Source: F23-D06 sp947165685
Lineage (GTDB): Bacteria; Bacteroidota; Bacteroidia; Bacteroidales; WCHB1-69
NCBI GenBank assembly: GCA_947165685.1
Contig: CAMVBK010000001.1
Span: 124,001-188,000, forward strand
DNA: 64,000 bases
Reading direction: 5' to 3'
Below, piece by piece: positions 14,434 to 24,974 of the stretch. Within the stretch, counting starts at the first letter, position 1; each line of letters starts with the position of its first letter. The notes under the pieces are model-generated. The model worked only from the letters and a program-made list of their open reading frames with translations. It was not told where the DNA came from and searched no databases. The position numbers and the translations under genes are program-made.

Positions 14434-15684
14434 TCACTTCCAGAAATCCACCCATTTCCTCTCCTCTTCGCTGAAAACAGCCGTGTTTCCGTCGTATTCC
14501 GGGTTCGGGAGGTACCAGTCGGTGGATTCGAAATAGTCTTGCAGCGGTTTGCTTTTGAAGATGTAGCCCCGATAGGCGAAAGGCAGGTTTCGCAGGATGC
14601 GGCGCTGATCGGGGGGTACGAGGGTGTCATAGGCAAGACTGGGTTTTGTGCTGTCGTTAGTGAACGCCGCAGTCATTTCGTTGTAGAGAATGGAGAGAAT
14701 CTGGGGATAAGGATAATATTGCGACGCCACCCCCTCTTTCGATGATTTGCCCGCGAAAAGATTGTTTTCTCCGTCGGAATTCCAGTCCACAAAATTCCAT
14801 ATTCGACGTTTCTCGATAGTGAGTTCTCCTTCGGGATGGAAATTTGTCTTGCGGAAAGAGACACCACCCTCTTGGATGTGGAACAAGGGACAACTGACAC
14901 GGATGTCATCATTATTATCCCAAACCCAAACACTGTCGCTGGAAATCTTGCCTCGCCCGTCAATGGCCCACTCGCTGACGCTTTTGAAAAAATCGGGATG
15001 AATCATAAACGACTCACGGTCGCCCATATTGATGTTCAACGTGAAATCGTCGATTTGGTGGTTGGCCCAGCGGTTGGCCGCCGTCAGGACGTACGGGAAA
15101 TGGAATTCCTCGCCTACGGAGAAGGAAAGATCGTATTCGTAGGTGTGCTGGACGATGTTCAGTCCGGGACGGAATTTTGCCTTGAAGTGATAGACATAGT
15201 CGAAGGGGTAAGCCATGTAATCCCACGATTTCAGGGAGTCTCCGCACTGCTTCTTCGACCAGTCCTTGAACTGTCCATTGGTGTAATAGGGAGGTATAGT
15301 GTACTTGTTGTTCTCGTCGTAGGATCCTCTCGTCACGTGCGCAATTTCATAGTGGAGTGGCTGTCCGTTCACCACCACTTTGAAGTTCCGCATGTGTGGG
15401 TGGTCGGGGAACAGCGCTATGGGGTCGCGGCCACTGTTGTAAGGCGACTCGGCCTCGAACCCGACCAGCAGTTCCTTCTCGCCCACGGGGTTGAAAAACT
15501 CGTAATAGACGGTCACCTCGATGTGGTCGCCCACGCGGTTGAGGGTCAGCACCTCTTTCTTCACGCTGATGTCGGTTTCCGTGATCGGGATCAGCTGGTT
15601 GCCGGAAGCGTAGAACACACCGTCGTTAGCAGTTGCAAAAAATGCTGACAGACAGCAGAATATGACAATGACGAGTTTTCTCAT
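14434..15684 (-). CDS. Exported YARHG-domain protein
   Basis: The 416-residue protein starts MRKLVIVIFCCLSAFFATAND, a clean signal peptide. The open frame continues upstream to 15849, but that part spans the -7 box and is not translated. The body is beta-rich with a DUF4424-like look (ISVKKEVLTLNRVGDHIEVTVYYEFFNPVGEKELLVGFEAESP). The C-terminus contains LPFAYRGYIFKSKPLQDYFESTDWY, matching the YARHG domain, a short extracellular domain thought to act in the envelope. It is divergent from enolase. Its role is unknown. Confidence 0.75.
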   Translation of the reverse strand: MRKLVIVIFCCLSAFFATANDGVFYASGNQLIPITETDISVKKEVLTLNRVGDHIEVTVYYEFFNPVGEKELLVGFEAESPYNSGRDPIALFPDHPHMRNFKVVVNGQPLHYEIAHVTRGSYDENNKYTIPPYYTNGQFKDWSKKQCGDSLKSWDYMAYPFDYVYHFKAKFRPGLNIVQHTYEYDLSFSVGEEFHFPYVLTAANRWANHQIDDFTLNINMGDRESFMIHPDFFKSVSEWAIDGRGKISSDSVWVWDNNDDIRVSCPLFHIQEGGVSFRKTNFHPEGELTIEKRRIWNFVDWNSDGENNLFAGKSSKEGVASQYYPYPQILSILYNEMTAAFTNDSTKPSLAYDTLVPPDQRRILRNLPFAYRGYIFKSKPLQDYFESTDWYLPNPEYDGNTAVFSEEERKWVDFWK

Positions 15685-15705
15685 GACGAATTTGATTTGG
15701 TAGGG

Positions 15706-15713
15706 CAAAAATA
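15706..15713 (-). promoter_or_regulatory. -7 box TATTTTTG of the YARHG gene
   Basis: A perfect TAnnTTTG on the minus strand, 21 nt upstream of the ATG at 15684. It rules out the longer reading frame. Confidence 0.65.
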
Positions 15714-15793
15714 GGAAAAAAAGACAAAGCGTTGGATAGAGGCTGAAGTTATTCAAGACAGGTTGGGATAACGCAGGCGAACCAAAAAAAATG

Positions 15794-15801
15794 TATATTC
15801 G
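15794..15801 (+). promoter_or_regulatory. Possible eno -7 box TATATTCG
   Basis: One mismatch to TAnnTTTG (C for the third T), 39 nt before the enolase ATG and followed by CGCC, as at other starts here. No -33 element is clear. Confidence 0.4.
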
Positions 15802-15840
15802 CGCCGAAATAAAAATTGTACAGACTAAATTTAAGAAACT

Positions 15841-17130
15841 ATGAGTCAAATCGTTAAAGTTTATGGAAGAGAGATTTTGGACTCTCGCGGAAATCCCACT
15901 GTTGAAGTAGATGTCTATACCGCCGCAGGTGCTTTCGGCCGTGCTGCCGTCCCGTCAGGCGCATCCACGGGCGTGCACGAGGCTGTAGAGCTCCGCGACG
16001 ACCAGAAAGACAGATATATGGGCAAGGGCGTGCTGAAAGCCGTCCAGAATGTGAACAGCACGCTCGCCGAGGCCGTCGAGGGCATGGAGGTCAGTGACCA
16101 GGCCGAGCTCGACGCCCGTATGATCGAGGTTGACGGCACGGAGAACAAGGGCAACATGGGTGCCAACGCTATTCTCGGCATCTCCCTTGCCGCCGCCAAA
16201 GCCGCCGCTCAGGAGACCGGCCAGGACCTCTACCGCTACGTGGGCGGTTGCAATGCCACCGTGCTGCCTGTCCCGATGATGAACATCCTCAACGGCGGTT
16301 CCCACGCCGACAACCGCGTCGATTTCCAGGAATTCATGATCATGCCCGTCGGCGCCCCCACCTTCCGCGAGGCTGTCCGCATGGGTTCCGAAGTCTTCCA
16401 CAACCTCAAGAAGGTGCTCAAGGGCCGCGGATACTCCACCAACGTGGGTGACGAAGGCGGTTTCGCCCCCGACCTCAAGTCCAACGAGGAAGCCCTCGAA
16501 GTGATCTTGCAGGCCATCGAGAACGCCGGCTACAAACCGAAAGAGGAGATCTGCATCGCCCTCGACCCCGCCGCGTCCGAATTCTTCGACACCGAAAAGG
16601 GCATCTACAAACTGAAATGGTCCACCGGCGAGGAGCTGACTCCTGCTCAGATGGTCGATTACTGGAAGACTTGGTGCGACAAGTATCCGATCATCTCCAT
16701 CGAGGACGGCATGGCCGAAGACGACTGGGACGGCTGGAAACTCCTCACCGACACCATCGGCGACCGCTGCCAGCTCGTGGGCGACGACCTCTTCGTAACC
16801 AACGTGAAGCGCCTGCAGATGGGCCTCGAAAAGGAGGTGGCCAACTCCATCCTCATCAAGGTCAACCAGATCGGCACGCTCACGGAGACCATCAACGCCG
16901 TACAGCTCGCACAGCGCAACTACTACACCGCCGTGATGTCGCACCGTTCGGGCGAGACCGAGGACACGACCATAGCCGACCTCGCCGTCGCGCTCGGCAC
17001 CGGCCAAATCAAGACCGGCTCCGCCAGCCGCACCGACCGCATCTGCAAATACAACCAGCTGATGCGCATCGAGGAGATGCTCGGCGCACAGGCCGTCTAT
17101 CCAGGCAAGAACTTCCCGTTCAGAGGATAA
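15841..17130 (+). CDS. eno: Enolase
   Basis: This cytoplasmic glycolytic enzyme converts 2-phosphoglycerate to phosphoenolpyruvate. The 429-residue chain has the full set of active-site motifs: GREILDSRGNPTVEVDV and AAVPSGASTGVHEA at the N-terminus, GDEGGFAPDL, the metal-binding ISIEDGMAEDDW and DDLFVTN, LIKVNQIGT with the catalytic Lys, and the signature SHRSGETEDTTIADLAV. It is a single-gene transcript that ends at a strong hairpin shared with the convergent DUF2147 gene. GC content and codon use are biased to C-ending codons, as expected for a highly expressed gene. Confidence 0.97.
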   Translation: MSQIVKVYGREILDSRGNPTVEVDVYTAAGAFGRAAVPSGASTGVHEAVELRDDQKDRYMGKGVLKAVQNVNSTLAEAVEGMEVSDQAELDARMIEVDGTENKGNMGANAILGISLAAAKAAAQETGQDLYRYVGGCNATVLPVPMMNILNGGSHADNRVDFQEFMIMPVGAPTFREAVRMGSEVFHNLKKVLKGRGYSTNVGDEGGFAPDLKSNEEALEVILQAIENAGYKPKEEICIALDPAASEFFDTEKGIYKLKWSTGEELTPAQMVDYWKTWCDKYPIISIEDGMAEDDWDGWKLLTDTIGDRCQLVGDDLFVTNVKRLQMGLEKEVANSILIKVNQIGTLTETINAVQLAQRNYYTAVMSHRSGETEDTTIADLAVALGTGQIKTGSASRTDRICKYNQLMRIEEMLGAQAVYPGKNFPFRG

Positions 17131-17146
17131 TCTGTCTTTTGGCAAT

Positions 17147-17180
17147 AAAAAAAACGCGGCGAAAGCCGCGTTTTTTTTAT
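17147..17180. terminator. Bidirectional terminator between eno and the DUF2147 gene
   Basis: A-tract, CGCGGC, loop GAAA, GCCGCG, T-tract. The symmetry gives a 14-bp stem and a T run on both strands. It should end eno rightward and the DUF2147 gene leftward, whose stop codon lies at its edge. Confidence 0.92.
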
Positions 17181-17608
17181 TTCGTCGGTGCAGGCCGCAC
17201 CTTGTCCTCCCGTTTCCAATCGACGGTCATGCCGAAGAGCGAGACACCTAAGTAGCCGCGCATTTTCAGTGTTTTGCCGCCATCCACGATGCGTATGTAA
17301 GAGCGGTAGGTGCCTTTCTTCCCCGGGTACTTGATCTTACCGTTTTGGTACTCGTTCTCTTTGGCATTGTAGGTCAGCCCGCGCATGAACACCAGCCCGA
17401 CCTGATCTTGCCCTTTGATGTCATTTGTCCAGACCACTTTGGCCTCGTAGGTGCCGTCGGCGGCCTTGTAGATCTCGGCCTGCGACTGTTTTTTGGAAAA
17501 AGGATCCACGCAAAAATAGATGCCGAGCAGGTCGTCGGCCTTCTGTGCGTAACTTGCCGCTGCGAAAGCGGTCATTATGATGATAGCTGTAAGTCTTTTC
17601 ATTGCCAT
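17177..17608 (-). CDS. DUF2147 family exported protein
   Basis: The product of about 143 residues has a signal peptide (MAMKRLTAIIIMTAFAAASYAQ). Its mature body begins DDLLGIYFCVDPFSKKQSQAEIYKAADGTYEAKVVW, then GLVFMRGLTYNAKENEYQNGKIKYPGKKGTYRSYI and LKMRGYLGVSLFGMTVDWKR, the pattern of the DUF2147 family of small periplasmic beta proteins. An ATG at 17608 or 17602 is preferred over the GTG at 17620. Upstream lies a triple-hairpin repeat element and then the aminopeptidase C gene on the same strand. The function of the family is not established. Confidence 0.78.
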   Translation of the reverse strand: MAMKRLTAIIIMTAFAAASYAQKADDLLGIYFCVDPFSKKQSQAEIYKAADGTYEAKVVWTNDIKGQDQVGLVFMRGLTYNAKENEYQNGKIKYPGKKGTYRSYIRIVDGGKTLKMRGYLGVSLFGMTVDWKREDKVRPAPTK

Positions 17609-17621
17609 TCGTTTTTTCACT

Positions 17622-17683
17622 CACACTGCGGCTTCGCCTTGTGTGGGGTTATTTGCGCTTCGCGCGTTTTGTCCCTTCGGGAC
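17622..17683. repeat. Triple-hairpin element, copy A
   Basis: The hairpins are CACAC/GTGTG (17622-17645) with an inner GGC/GCC stem; GCGC-TTC-GCGC (17655-17665); and GTCCC-TTC-GGGAC (17671-17683). The order and the linkers GGGGTTA and TTT match copy B at 20781-20844. It lies between two codirectional minus-strand genes. Confidence 0.78.
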
Positions 17684-17712
17684 TGTTTAATGAATTATGT
17701 TTATTAAATCAA

Positions 17713-19119
17713 TTATTCTTCGGGGGCAAACAACGGATCCCAAGCAGGTAACATGATGGGCTTCTGGTCGAAAAGTTTAAGGGTGGCCGACGGGATGTAT
17801 TTGGCTTCGACCACGAGGCGGAACATGTACTCGTTGAACCATTCGTCGGTCATGATGAGGAAGCCGTTGTGGCCGCGGCTGCTGCCCCAGCTGTTCTCCA
17901 CCATCCACTTGGTGGGCTTGCCGTTGGCGTCGAGATCGACTCCGCAGAGGGTCATGGCGTGCGAGGAGCCACTGGCGAAGGTGCTGATACGTTGCTTCTT
18001 GTTCATGCCAAAGGTGGTTCCGAACAAGGAGCCGTAGTCGTAGTTGTTCACATCCATATAGCCTTTGTCGCGGTCGAGGAACTTGGCCACGTCGCAGGAA
18101 AAGTACATCATGGTGCTGTCCTTGATGGAGGCAATGGCCATGTTGGCGATTTCCGGCATCGGCAGGTTGAGGAACTTCCAGTTCTCGCCGTCATAGACAT
18201 GGCGGTCGTACTCGATTTCATAGACCTTGTAATATTCGCGCGTGGGGTCGTTCATGATCATGTAGTACTTGGAGAAGTCCTCGTCCACGAACTTCTGGTA
18301 GAACGACATGGGGGTGTATTTCTCGGTGCTCACCATTTCGCCTTTGGCGTTGCGCTGTGTCCAGGTGAACGTTGTCGGGGGTTCGCCTAACGTGTAGGCC
18401 AGCATCCGATAAATTGTCTCCAGCATTTCCATTTTGGTGGCCTGCAGCTTCTGCTCGGTAGTACCCTTGTTGTTGGCCATCTCGCGCAGGATGAGGCCGT
18501 CCTCGCGCAGCTTCAGCTTGATGAGCTCCGACATTCTGGAGGTGTGGTTGCTGTTGTAGGTCTCCGGCATCACATCCTTCGGCACCACGCCGTACTTGCT
18601 GATCAGGTTGGCCACGCCGGTGAACTGCCCGCCGTCGCCGATGGGGTTCTTGAAGAGCCACTGCACGGTCTCATCCTCCATGGATTTGGCGCGGGTATCG
18701 AGAATCGACTGCAAGAAGAGGTTGGCCTTCTCCAGCTGATCCCAAAAGAAGGTGTAGCACTGCGAGAATTGGAAGTCGGCCGGAAGGTCGTGCTTGCGGA
18801 TGGCCTTGTTGCGGAGCACGTTCATGCCCGTGAACATCCAGCAGCGCCCAGAAGATTCCTGGTTGGTGACGGCCTTGGAGGGCACCGTATTCGAGAAGTG
18901 TGGGTCGAAAGCCGTGCTGTTGTCGTAGTTTACGGCTAACTTGCTGATGTCGTTGCTGTTGATGGCATTGCGCAGTGCCTTGTTGGCCGGGTTCGACTGG
19001 TAGGAGCCGCGCAGCATGCCGATTTGCTGCATCGACAGACCGCCGTCCTTGGTGATGTTCTGCGCCTGTCCTGCCATCATCAGGGCGGCCGCGCAGACGG
19101 TGAGGAGAATCTTTTTCAT
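17713..19119 (-). CDS. Aminopeptidase C / bleomycin hydrolase (peptidase C1B), exported
   Basis: The 468-residue cysteine peptidase carries an N-terminal signal peptide (MKKILLTVCAAALMMAGQAQ), so it acts in the periplasm or outside, unlike cytoplasmic PepC. The catalytic Cys is in NQESSGRCWMFTGMN, the His in SGSSHAMTLCGVD and the Asn in WMVENSWGSS. These are the three active-site blocks of the bleomycin hydrolase family, which forms hexameric barrels. The start at 19119 is chosen because the longer frame (19155) spans the -7 box. It probably supplies peptides or amino acids to a proteolytic anaerobe. It is monocistronic or leads into DUF2147. Confidence 0.9.
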   Translation of the reverse strand: MKKILLTVCAAALMMAGQAQNITKDGGLSMQQIGMLRGSYQSNPANKALRNAINSNDISKLAVNYDNSTAFDPHFSNTVPSKAVTNQESSGRCWMFTGMNVLRNKAIRKHDLPADFQFSQCYTFFWDQLEKANLFLQSILDTRAKSMEDETVQWLFKNPIGDGGQFTGVANLISKYGVVPKDVMPETYNSNHTSRMSELIKLKLREDGLILREMANNKGTTEQKLQATKMEMLETIYRMLAYTLGEPPTTFTWTQRNAKGEMVSTEKYTPMSFYQKFVDEDFSKYYMIMNDPTREYYKVYEIEYDRHVYDGENWKFLNLPMPEIANMAIASIKDSTMMYFSCDVAKFLDRDKGYMDVNNYDYGSLFGTTFGMNKKQRISTFASGSSHAMTLCGVDLDANGKPTKWMVENSWGSSRGHNGFLIMTDEWFNEYMFRLVVEAKYIPSATLKLFDQKPIMLPAWDPLFAPEE

Positions 19120-19152
19120 CGCTAAATATTCTAAATGGTTAATTTTCGGCCG

Positions 19153-19160
19153 CAAAAGTA
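19153..19160 (-). promoter_or_regulatory. -7 box TACTTTTG of the aminopeptidase C gene
   Basis: A perfect TAnnTTTG on the minus strand, followed by CGGCC, 33 nt upstream of the ATG at 19119. Confidence 0.62.
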
Positions 19161-19225
19161 CACAAAATACGAATACAGATGACTGCCGGTTTTTCGTTTA
19201 TTTGTAGGAATGGTTGGGGAAGAGC

Positions 19226-20119
19226 CTATTTCATTCCTCGTGCAGCCTTGATTTTGTCGTAGGCTTCATTGACTTTGGCGAATTGTTCTTCCGCTTTCTT
19301 GCGCACATCTTCGCCGAGATGGCTCACCTTGTCGGGGTGGTATTTCATGGCGGCTTTTCGGTAGGCTTTCTTCACTTCGTCGTCGGTTGCGTCGGGCGAA
19401 ACTTCGAGTATTTTGTAGCAGTCGCTGATGCTCGGGCCGGAGCGTGGCGTGTAAGTGCTTCCGCCGGACTGTCGGTAGCCGCCCGAATAACCTCCGCCGT
19501 ATCCGCTGTAGCCTCCGCCATAGCCTTCGCTTCCGCTGTTGTCGTAGTAACCGCCCGTATAGGAAGTGGAGACATACATGAGCTTTACGGCCTCGAAGGT
19601 GAGGGGATCCACGCCGCACCACGTGGCGACCTGCTTGATGGCACTCAGTTCCTGTTGAAGGGCCGAACCGTCGGCGGTGGCAAAGCCGAACAGACACTGC
19701 AGGATGGCGATTTTTTCGTGGATGGTGGCGTATTGGCGTATGTTTTCGCAGGCTTTTTGACAGTCGTTGTCCACGTTCTCGCTGTTGAGGATGTCGCGGA
19801 AACGGAGCATCAACTGCGAAATGTCGCTGTGGGGGAAGGTCTTCTGGAAGTATTGTTTGCAATAGTCGAACTCTGACTGCAGCAGCCGGTTGTTGTCGGC
19901 TTTTGCCACGTAGGCGATGAGGGTCAGCAGCTGGTTTTCGAATTGTGCGGGGTCGTTGTAGTACTGTTGTCGTTGTTGCGTGAATTCAGCTTGTGCTTTT
20001 CGGGCGCGGCGGCTGTTGCGGATGCTGTCGAAGATGGATCCGATGAGAAATCCGCCGAACGCGCCTCCCAAACCGTACAGGACGAGGCCGATGATGCTGA
20101 AAATCAGAGTGTAGATCAT
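19226..20119 (-). CDS. DjlA-like membrane-anchored J-domain protein
   Basis: The 297-residue protein has an N-terminal membrane segment (MIYTLIFSIIGLVLYGLGGAFGGFLIGSIF), then an alpha-helical TerB-like region (about residues 60-175, NQLLTLIAYVAKADNNRLLQSEFDYCKQYF). A Gly/Tyr/Ser-rich linker follows (about 185-225, GGGYSGYGGGYSGGYRQ), then a C-terminal J domain (DCYKILEVSPDATDDEVKKAYRKAAMKYHPDKV) with the essential HPD. This is the DjlA order, which recruits cytosolic DnaK at the inner membrane. It follows the KdsC-like gene across a nonamer array and is probably cotranscribed with it. Partner and substrate are unknown. Confidence 0.85.
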   Translation of the reverse strand: MIYTLIFSIIGLVLYGLGGAFGGFLIGSIFDSIRNSRRARKAQAEFTQQRQQYYNDPAQFENQLLTLIAYVAKADNNRLLQSEFDYCKQYFQKTFPHSDISQLMLRFRDILNSENVDNDCQKACENIRQYATIHEKIAILQCLFGFATADGSALQQELSAIKQVATWCGVDPLTFEAVKLMYVSTSYTGGYYDNSGSEGYGGGYSGYGGGYSGGYRQSGGSTYTPRSGPSISDCYKILEVSPDATDDEVKKAYRKAAMKYHPDKVSHLGEDVRKKAEEQFAKVNEAYDKIKAARGMK

Positions 20120-20121
20120 TT

Positions 20122-20210
20122 TGGATTAGGAGGATTAGGAGGATTAGGAGGATTAGGAGGATTAGAAAGATTAGGAGGATTAGGAGGATTAGAAAGATTA
20201 GGAGGATTAT
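20122..20210. repeat. Tandem 9-bp array (GGATTAGGA), about 10 units
   Basis: About ten units with a strict 9-bp period, GGATTAGGA with variants GGATTAGAA and AGATTAGGA. The variants alternate in a higher-order pattern. The array fills the whole gap between two genes and ends in the stop codon of the KdsC-like gene (complement of 20210-20212). Confidence 0.92.
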
Positions 20211-20731
20211 TACCAGATATGGGCGTCGGCGGTGAACCAGTTGCCTTGGAGGCGCAGGGTCTGCTCGATGACATCGCGGACGGCACCTTCGCCTCCGTTG
20301 CGGATGGAGATGTAGTCGGCCAGCTGTTGGATTTCGATGGCAGCGTCAGCGGGGCAGCATTTTACGCCGGCGAGCTGCATCATCGGGTAGTCGGGGATGT
20401 CGTCGCCCATGACCAGCACCTCTTCGGGCTTGAGCCCGTTGTCGGCCAGATATTGGTTGAACACCTCGATTTTGTTGCTGACGTGCAGGAACATCTCCAT
20501 GCCGTGAAATTCTCTGAACCTCAGTCGCATGGACTCCGCATAGCCGCCGGAGATGACGGCAATTTTGTAGCCTTTTTTGAGTGCGTGGTGCAGGGCGTAT
20601 CCGTCTTTGACGTTGGTGGCGCGCACCTGCTCGCCGTCAGCCGTCACGAACACCTTCCCGTTTGATAGCACTCCATCGAAGTCGAAGATGAAGGCCTTGA
20701 TATTGTGCAGTTTTTCTTTGTAGTTTTTCAT
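20210..20731 (-). CDS. KdsC-like HAD phosphatase
   Basis: The 173-residue protein is a C0-type haloacid dehalogenase phosphatase like KdsC, which dephosphorylates 3-deoxy-D-manno-octulosonate 8-phosphate in lipopolysaccharide core synthesis. The motifs are IKAFIFDFDGVLSNG (motif I with the nucleophile Asp and the second Asp replaced by a Gly-Val turn), KIAVISGG (II), the Lys in SNKIEVF, and VLVMGDDIPDYPMM (III). The length suits the family. The frame is open back to 20818, but that part is made of hairpin repeat units, so ATG 20731 is used. KdsA, KdsB and KdsD are not in the window, so the substrate is inferred. Confidence 0.8.
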   Translation of the reverse strand: MKNYKEKLHNIKAFIFDFDGVLSNGKVFVTADGEQVRATNVKDGYALHHALKKGYKIAVISGGYAESMRLRFREFHGMEMFLHVSNKIEVFNQYLADNGLKPEEVLVMGDDIPDYPMMQLAGVKCCPADAAIEIQQLADYISIRNGGEGAVRDVIEQTLRLQGNWFTADAHIW

Positions 20732-20744
20732 ATCTTTGCTATGT

Positions 20745-20844
20745 CCCCACATTGCGCTGCGCTTGCAGTGTGGCTTTTGTCCCCACATTGCGCTACGCTT
20801 GTGTGGGGTTAATTGCACTTTGTGCGTTCAGCCTCTCCGAGGCT
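20745..20844. repeat. Triple-hairpin element, copy B, with a duplicated first hairpin
   Basis: A first imperfect hairpin CCACATTGC.../GTGTGG (20745-20773) precedes the full element: CCCCACA/TGTGGGG (20781-20808), GCAC-TTT-GTGC (20815-20825) and AGCCTC-TCC-GAGGCT (20830-20844). It lies between the ClpC stop and the KdsC-like start. Confidence 0.8.
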
Positions 20845-20875
20845 GGTTAAGGTTAAATAATATATACGTATAAGT

Positions 20876-23419
<2,544 letters not shown>

Positions 23420-23483
23420 AAAATCGGGTGTTTAAAATTGGCATGGGCATACAAAAATCATGCCGTTTTGCCGGTGGGCAAAG

Positions 23484-23530
23484 TTCAAAGTCTATGTCTA
23501 AGTTCTAAGTCTAAGTTCTAAGTTCAAGGT
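23484..23530. repeat. Tandem 7/6-bp array (AAGTTCT) at a stop codon
   Basis: The units AAGTTCA, AAGTCTA, TGTCTA, AGTTCTA, AGTCTA, AGTTCTA, AGTTCAA mix 7- and 6-bp spacing. The array ends in the stop codon of the GT4 gene (complement of 23524-23526). Confidence 0.8.
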
Positions 23531-24702
23531 TTACGGTTATGGTCCTCGATGGCTTCATTCAGCATATTTTCGAACTTCGTGATGGAGTAGTCAATGCAGT
23601 ACTTTTCTGCGGATTTGGCGTATTCGGCCTCCATGCGTCGGCATTCGGCCGTGTTGTCGAGCCAATAGTCGATGGCGCGGGCGAGGTCTTGCGGGTCGCC
23701 GGCCTTGAAGAGGCTGCGTTCGTCGAGGGCGAACTGCGGGGTGGCCGACAGCGGGCTGTTGGCGATGATGGGGACGAGCCCTGTGGCGACGGCCTCAATG
23801 CAGGAGATGGCCTCCGACTCCATGTCGGCGGCGTGCACGTATAGGTCGGCCTGCGAAAGCAGCGTGATCAGCTCGTCGCGCTTCACATAGACGAACTCGG
23901 GCTTGAGGGGCAGTTTCTCCCCCATCTTTTCGTAGTGGCTCTGCATGGGGCCGCGTCCGGCGAAGATCAGCTGGATGTGGTCGGCGTATTTGGAGTAGGG
24001 CACTGCCTTCATGATTAGGGCCTGCTGTTTTTCGCGTGTCAGGCGGCCTACCATCATGATGAGGATTTTGCCCTTGTACTCGTCGAAGGTTTCCGGGCGG
24101 CGCTCCTCGATGTTCCGTCGGCCCGCCTCGATGAACACCGGCTGGATGCCGTTGCTGATGACGTGCATCTTCGCCTTGAAGCCGTGCTTCTTCACTTCAT
24201 CGGCCATGAACTGCGAGGGACAGTGCACATGCTGCACGCGGTCGAACAGAATCTTCCGGAAAGCTTTGTAGAACAGGCTGGTCACCCACGGAAACTTGTG
24301 CAGGCGGATGTTGGCGGTCATGCTTTCGGGTTGCAGGTGCTCGGCGGCGGTGCTCGGTTTGTTGATTTTCTCGGCATAGCGCTGCGCCACGGCTTCCAGC
24401 GGGAAAGGCAGGAATCCGTGAATGATGTCGGCCCACTCGACGGCGGCATGGATGGTCTGAAGCGACTCCTCTCCCCAGAACTTGGCAAAGTTAAAATTGT
24501 GCTTGTTCATGATGGGCTGGAAAATCGGCATCCGGAAATGGCGCAGCGAAAAGAGGTTCACGTCTGCCTCTCCCGATTCGTCGGCCGTGAGGATGCGCAC
24601 CTCGTGCCCGCGTTTCCGTAACTCAGAAGCAAAACGCTGTGCGGAAATGCTGGTTCCATTGTTGTTCGTGTAATACGTGTCAATGACGAAAAGTATCTTC
24701 AT
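23524..24702 (-). CDS. Glycosyltransferase family 4 protein
   Basis: The 392-residue protein has a GT-B fold. An N-terminal Rossmann domain starts MKILFVIDTYYTNNNGTSISAQRFASEL, and the C-terminal nucleotide-sugar domain holds KILIMMVGRLTREKQQALIMKAV, HIQLIFAGRGPM and the donor-binding segment ADMESEAISCIEAVATGLVPIIAN (EX7E type). It transfers a sugar from an activated donor to a lipid or glycan acceptor; similar proteins glycosylate membrane lipids. It has its own -7 box about 135 nt upstream and is divergent from mtgA. The acceptor is not predictable. Confidence 0.85.
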   Translation of the reverse strand: MKILFVIDTYYTNNNGTSISAQRFASELRKRGHEVRILTADESGEADVNLFSLRHFRMPIFQPIMNKHNFNFAKFWGEESLQTIHAAVEWADIIHGFLPFPLEAVAQRYAEKINKPSTAAEHLQPESMTANIRLHKFPWVTSLFYKAFRKILFDRVQHVHCPSQFMADEVKKHGFKAKMHVISNGIQPVFIEAGRRNIEERRPETFDEYKGKILIMMVGRLTREKQQALIMKAVPYSKYADHIQLIFAGRGPMQSHYEKMGEKLPLKPEFVYVKRDELITLLSQADLYVHAADMESEAISCIEAVATGLVPIIANSPLSATPQFALDERSLFKAGDPQDLARAIDYWLDNTAECRRMEAEYAKSAEKYCIDYSITKFENMLNEAIEDHNRKP

Positions 24703-24843
24703 AATCGCTTTTTTTGTCGCCTCTGCCTGACTGAAAAGGGCAGGGTGTTGCCAAAACAGCCCTCAAAAAAGTTTCATTATCCTGTTTGGATGATGTAAAT
24801 TCATTTCTATATCAGTACATTACATTGGCGTAATATTACGTTG

Positions 24844-24851
24844 CAAAAATA
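24844..24851 (-). promoter_or_regulatory. Possible -7 box TATTTTTG of the GT4 gene
   Basis: A perfect TAnnTTTG on the minus strand, but 141 nt before the ATG, which implies a leader of about 130 nt. It shares the 272-nt intergenic region with the mtgA promoter. Confidence 0.45.
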
Positions 24852-24923
24852 ACATTTTTTTCTGACATACAATAAGTTCGGAAAAACAGGTGATTTTGGC
24901 TTCGTCGATTTCTGAAAAAAAAC

Positions 24924-24931
24924 TACTTTTG
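24924..24931 (+). promoter_or_regulatory. -7 box TACTTTTG of mtgA
   Basis: A perfect TAnnTTTG followed by CCGCCC, 43 nt upstream of the ATG at 24975. A TTG at 24896-24898 is 25 nt away, longer than the usual spacing. Confidence 0.6.
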
Positions 24932-24974
24932 CCGCCCTAAAAAATCGCTAATATTAAGGATTGCAGATAGAGTT

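Noticed and set aside
15685..15849. N-terminal extension of the YARHG protein
   Set aside because: It crosses a perfect -7 box, and the signal peptide begins at 15684.
15955..17145. Open frame of 396 codons on the minus strand opposite enolase
   Set aside because: Shadow of eno. The C-ending codons of a highly expressed gene leave the opposite frame open.
20122..20210. CRISPR array
   Set aside because: Units of 9 bp with no spacers and no cas genes. It is a simple tandem array, and the same holds for the other arrays.
20732..20818. N-terminal extension of the KdsC-like phosphatase
   Set aside because: The added residues (HKRSAMWG repeated) are translated hairpin repeats.
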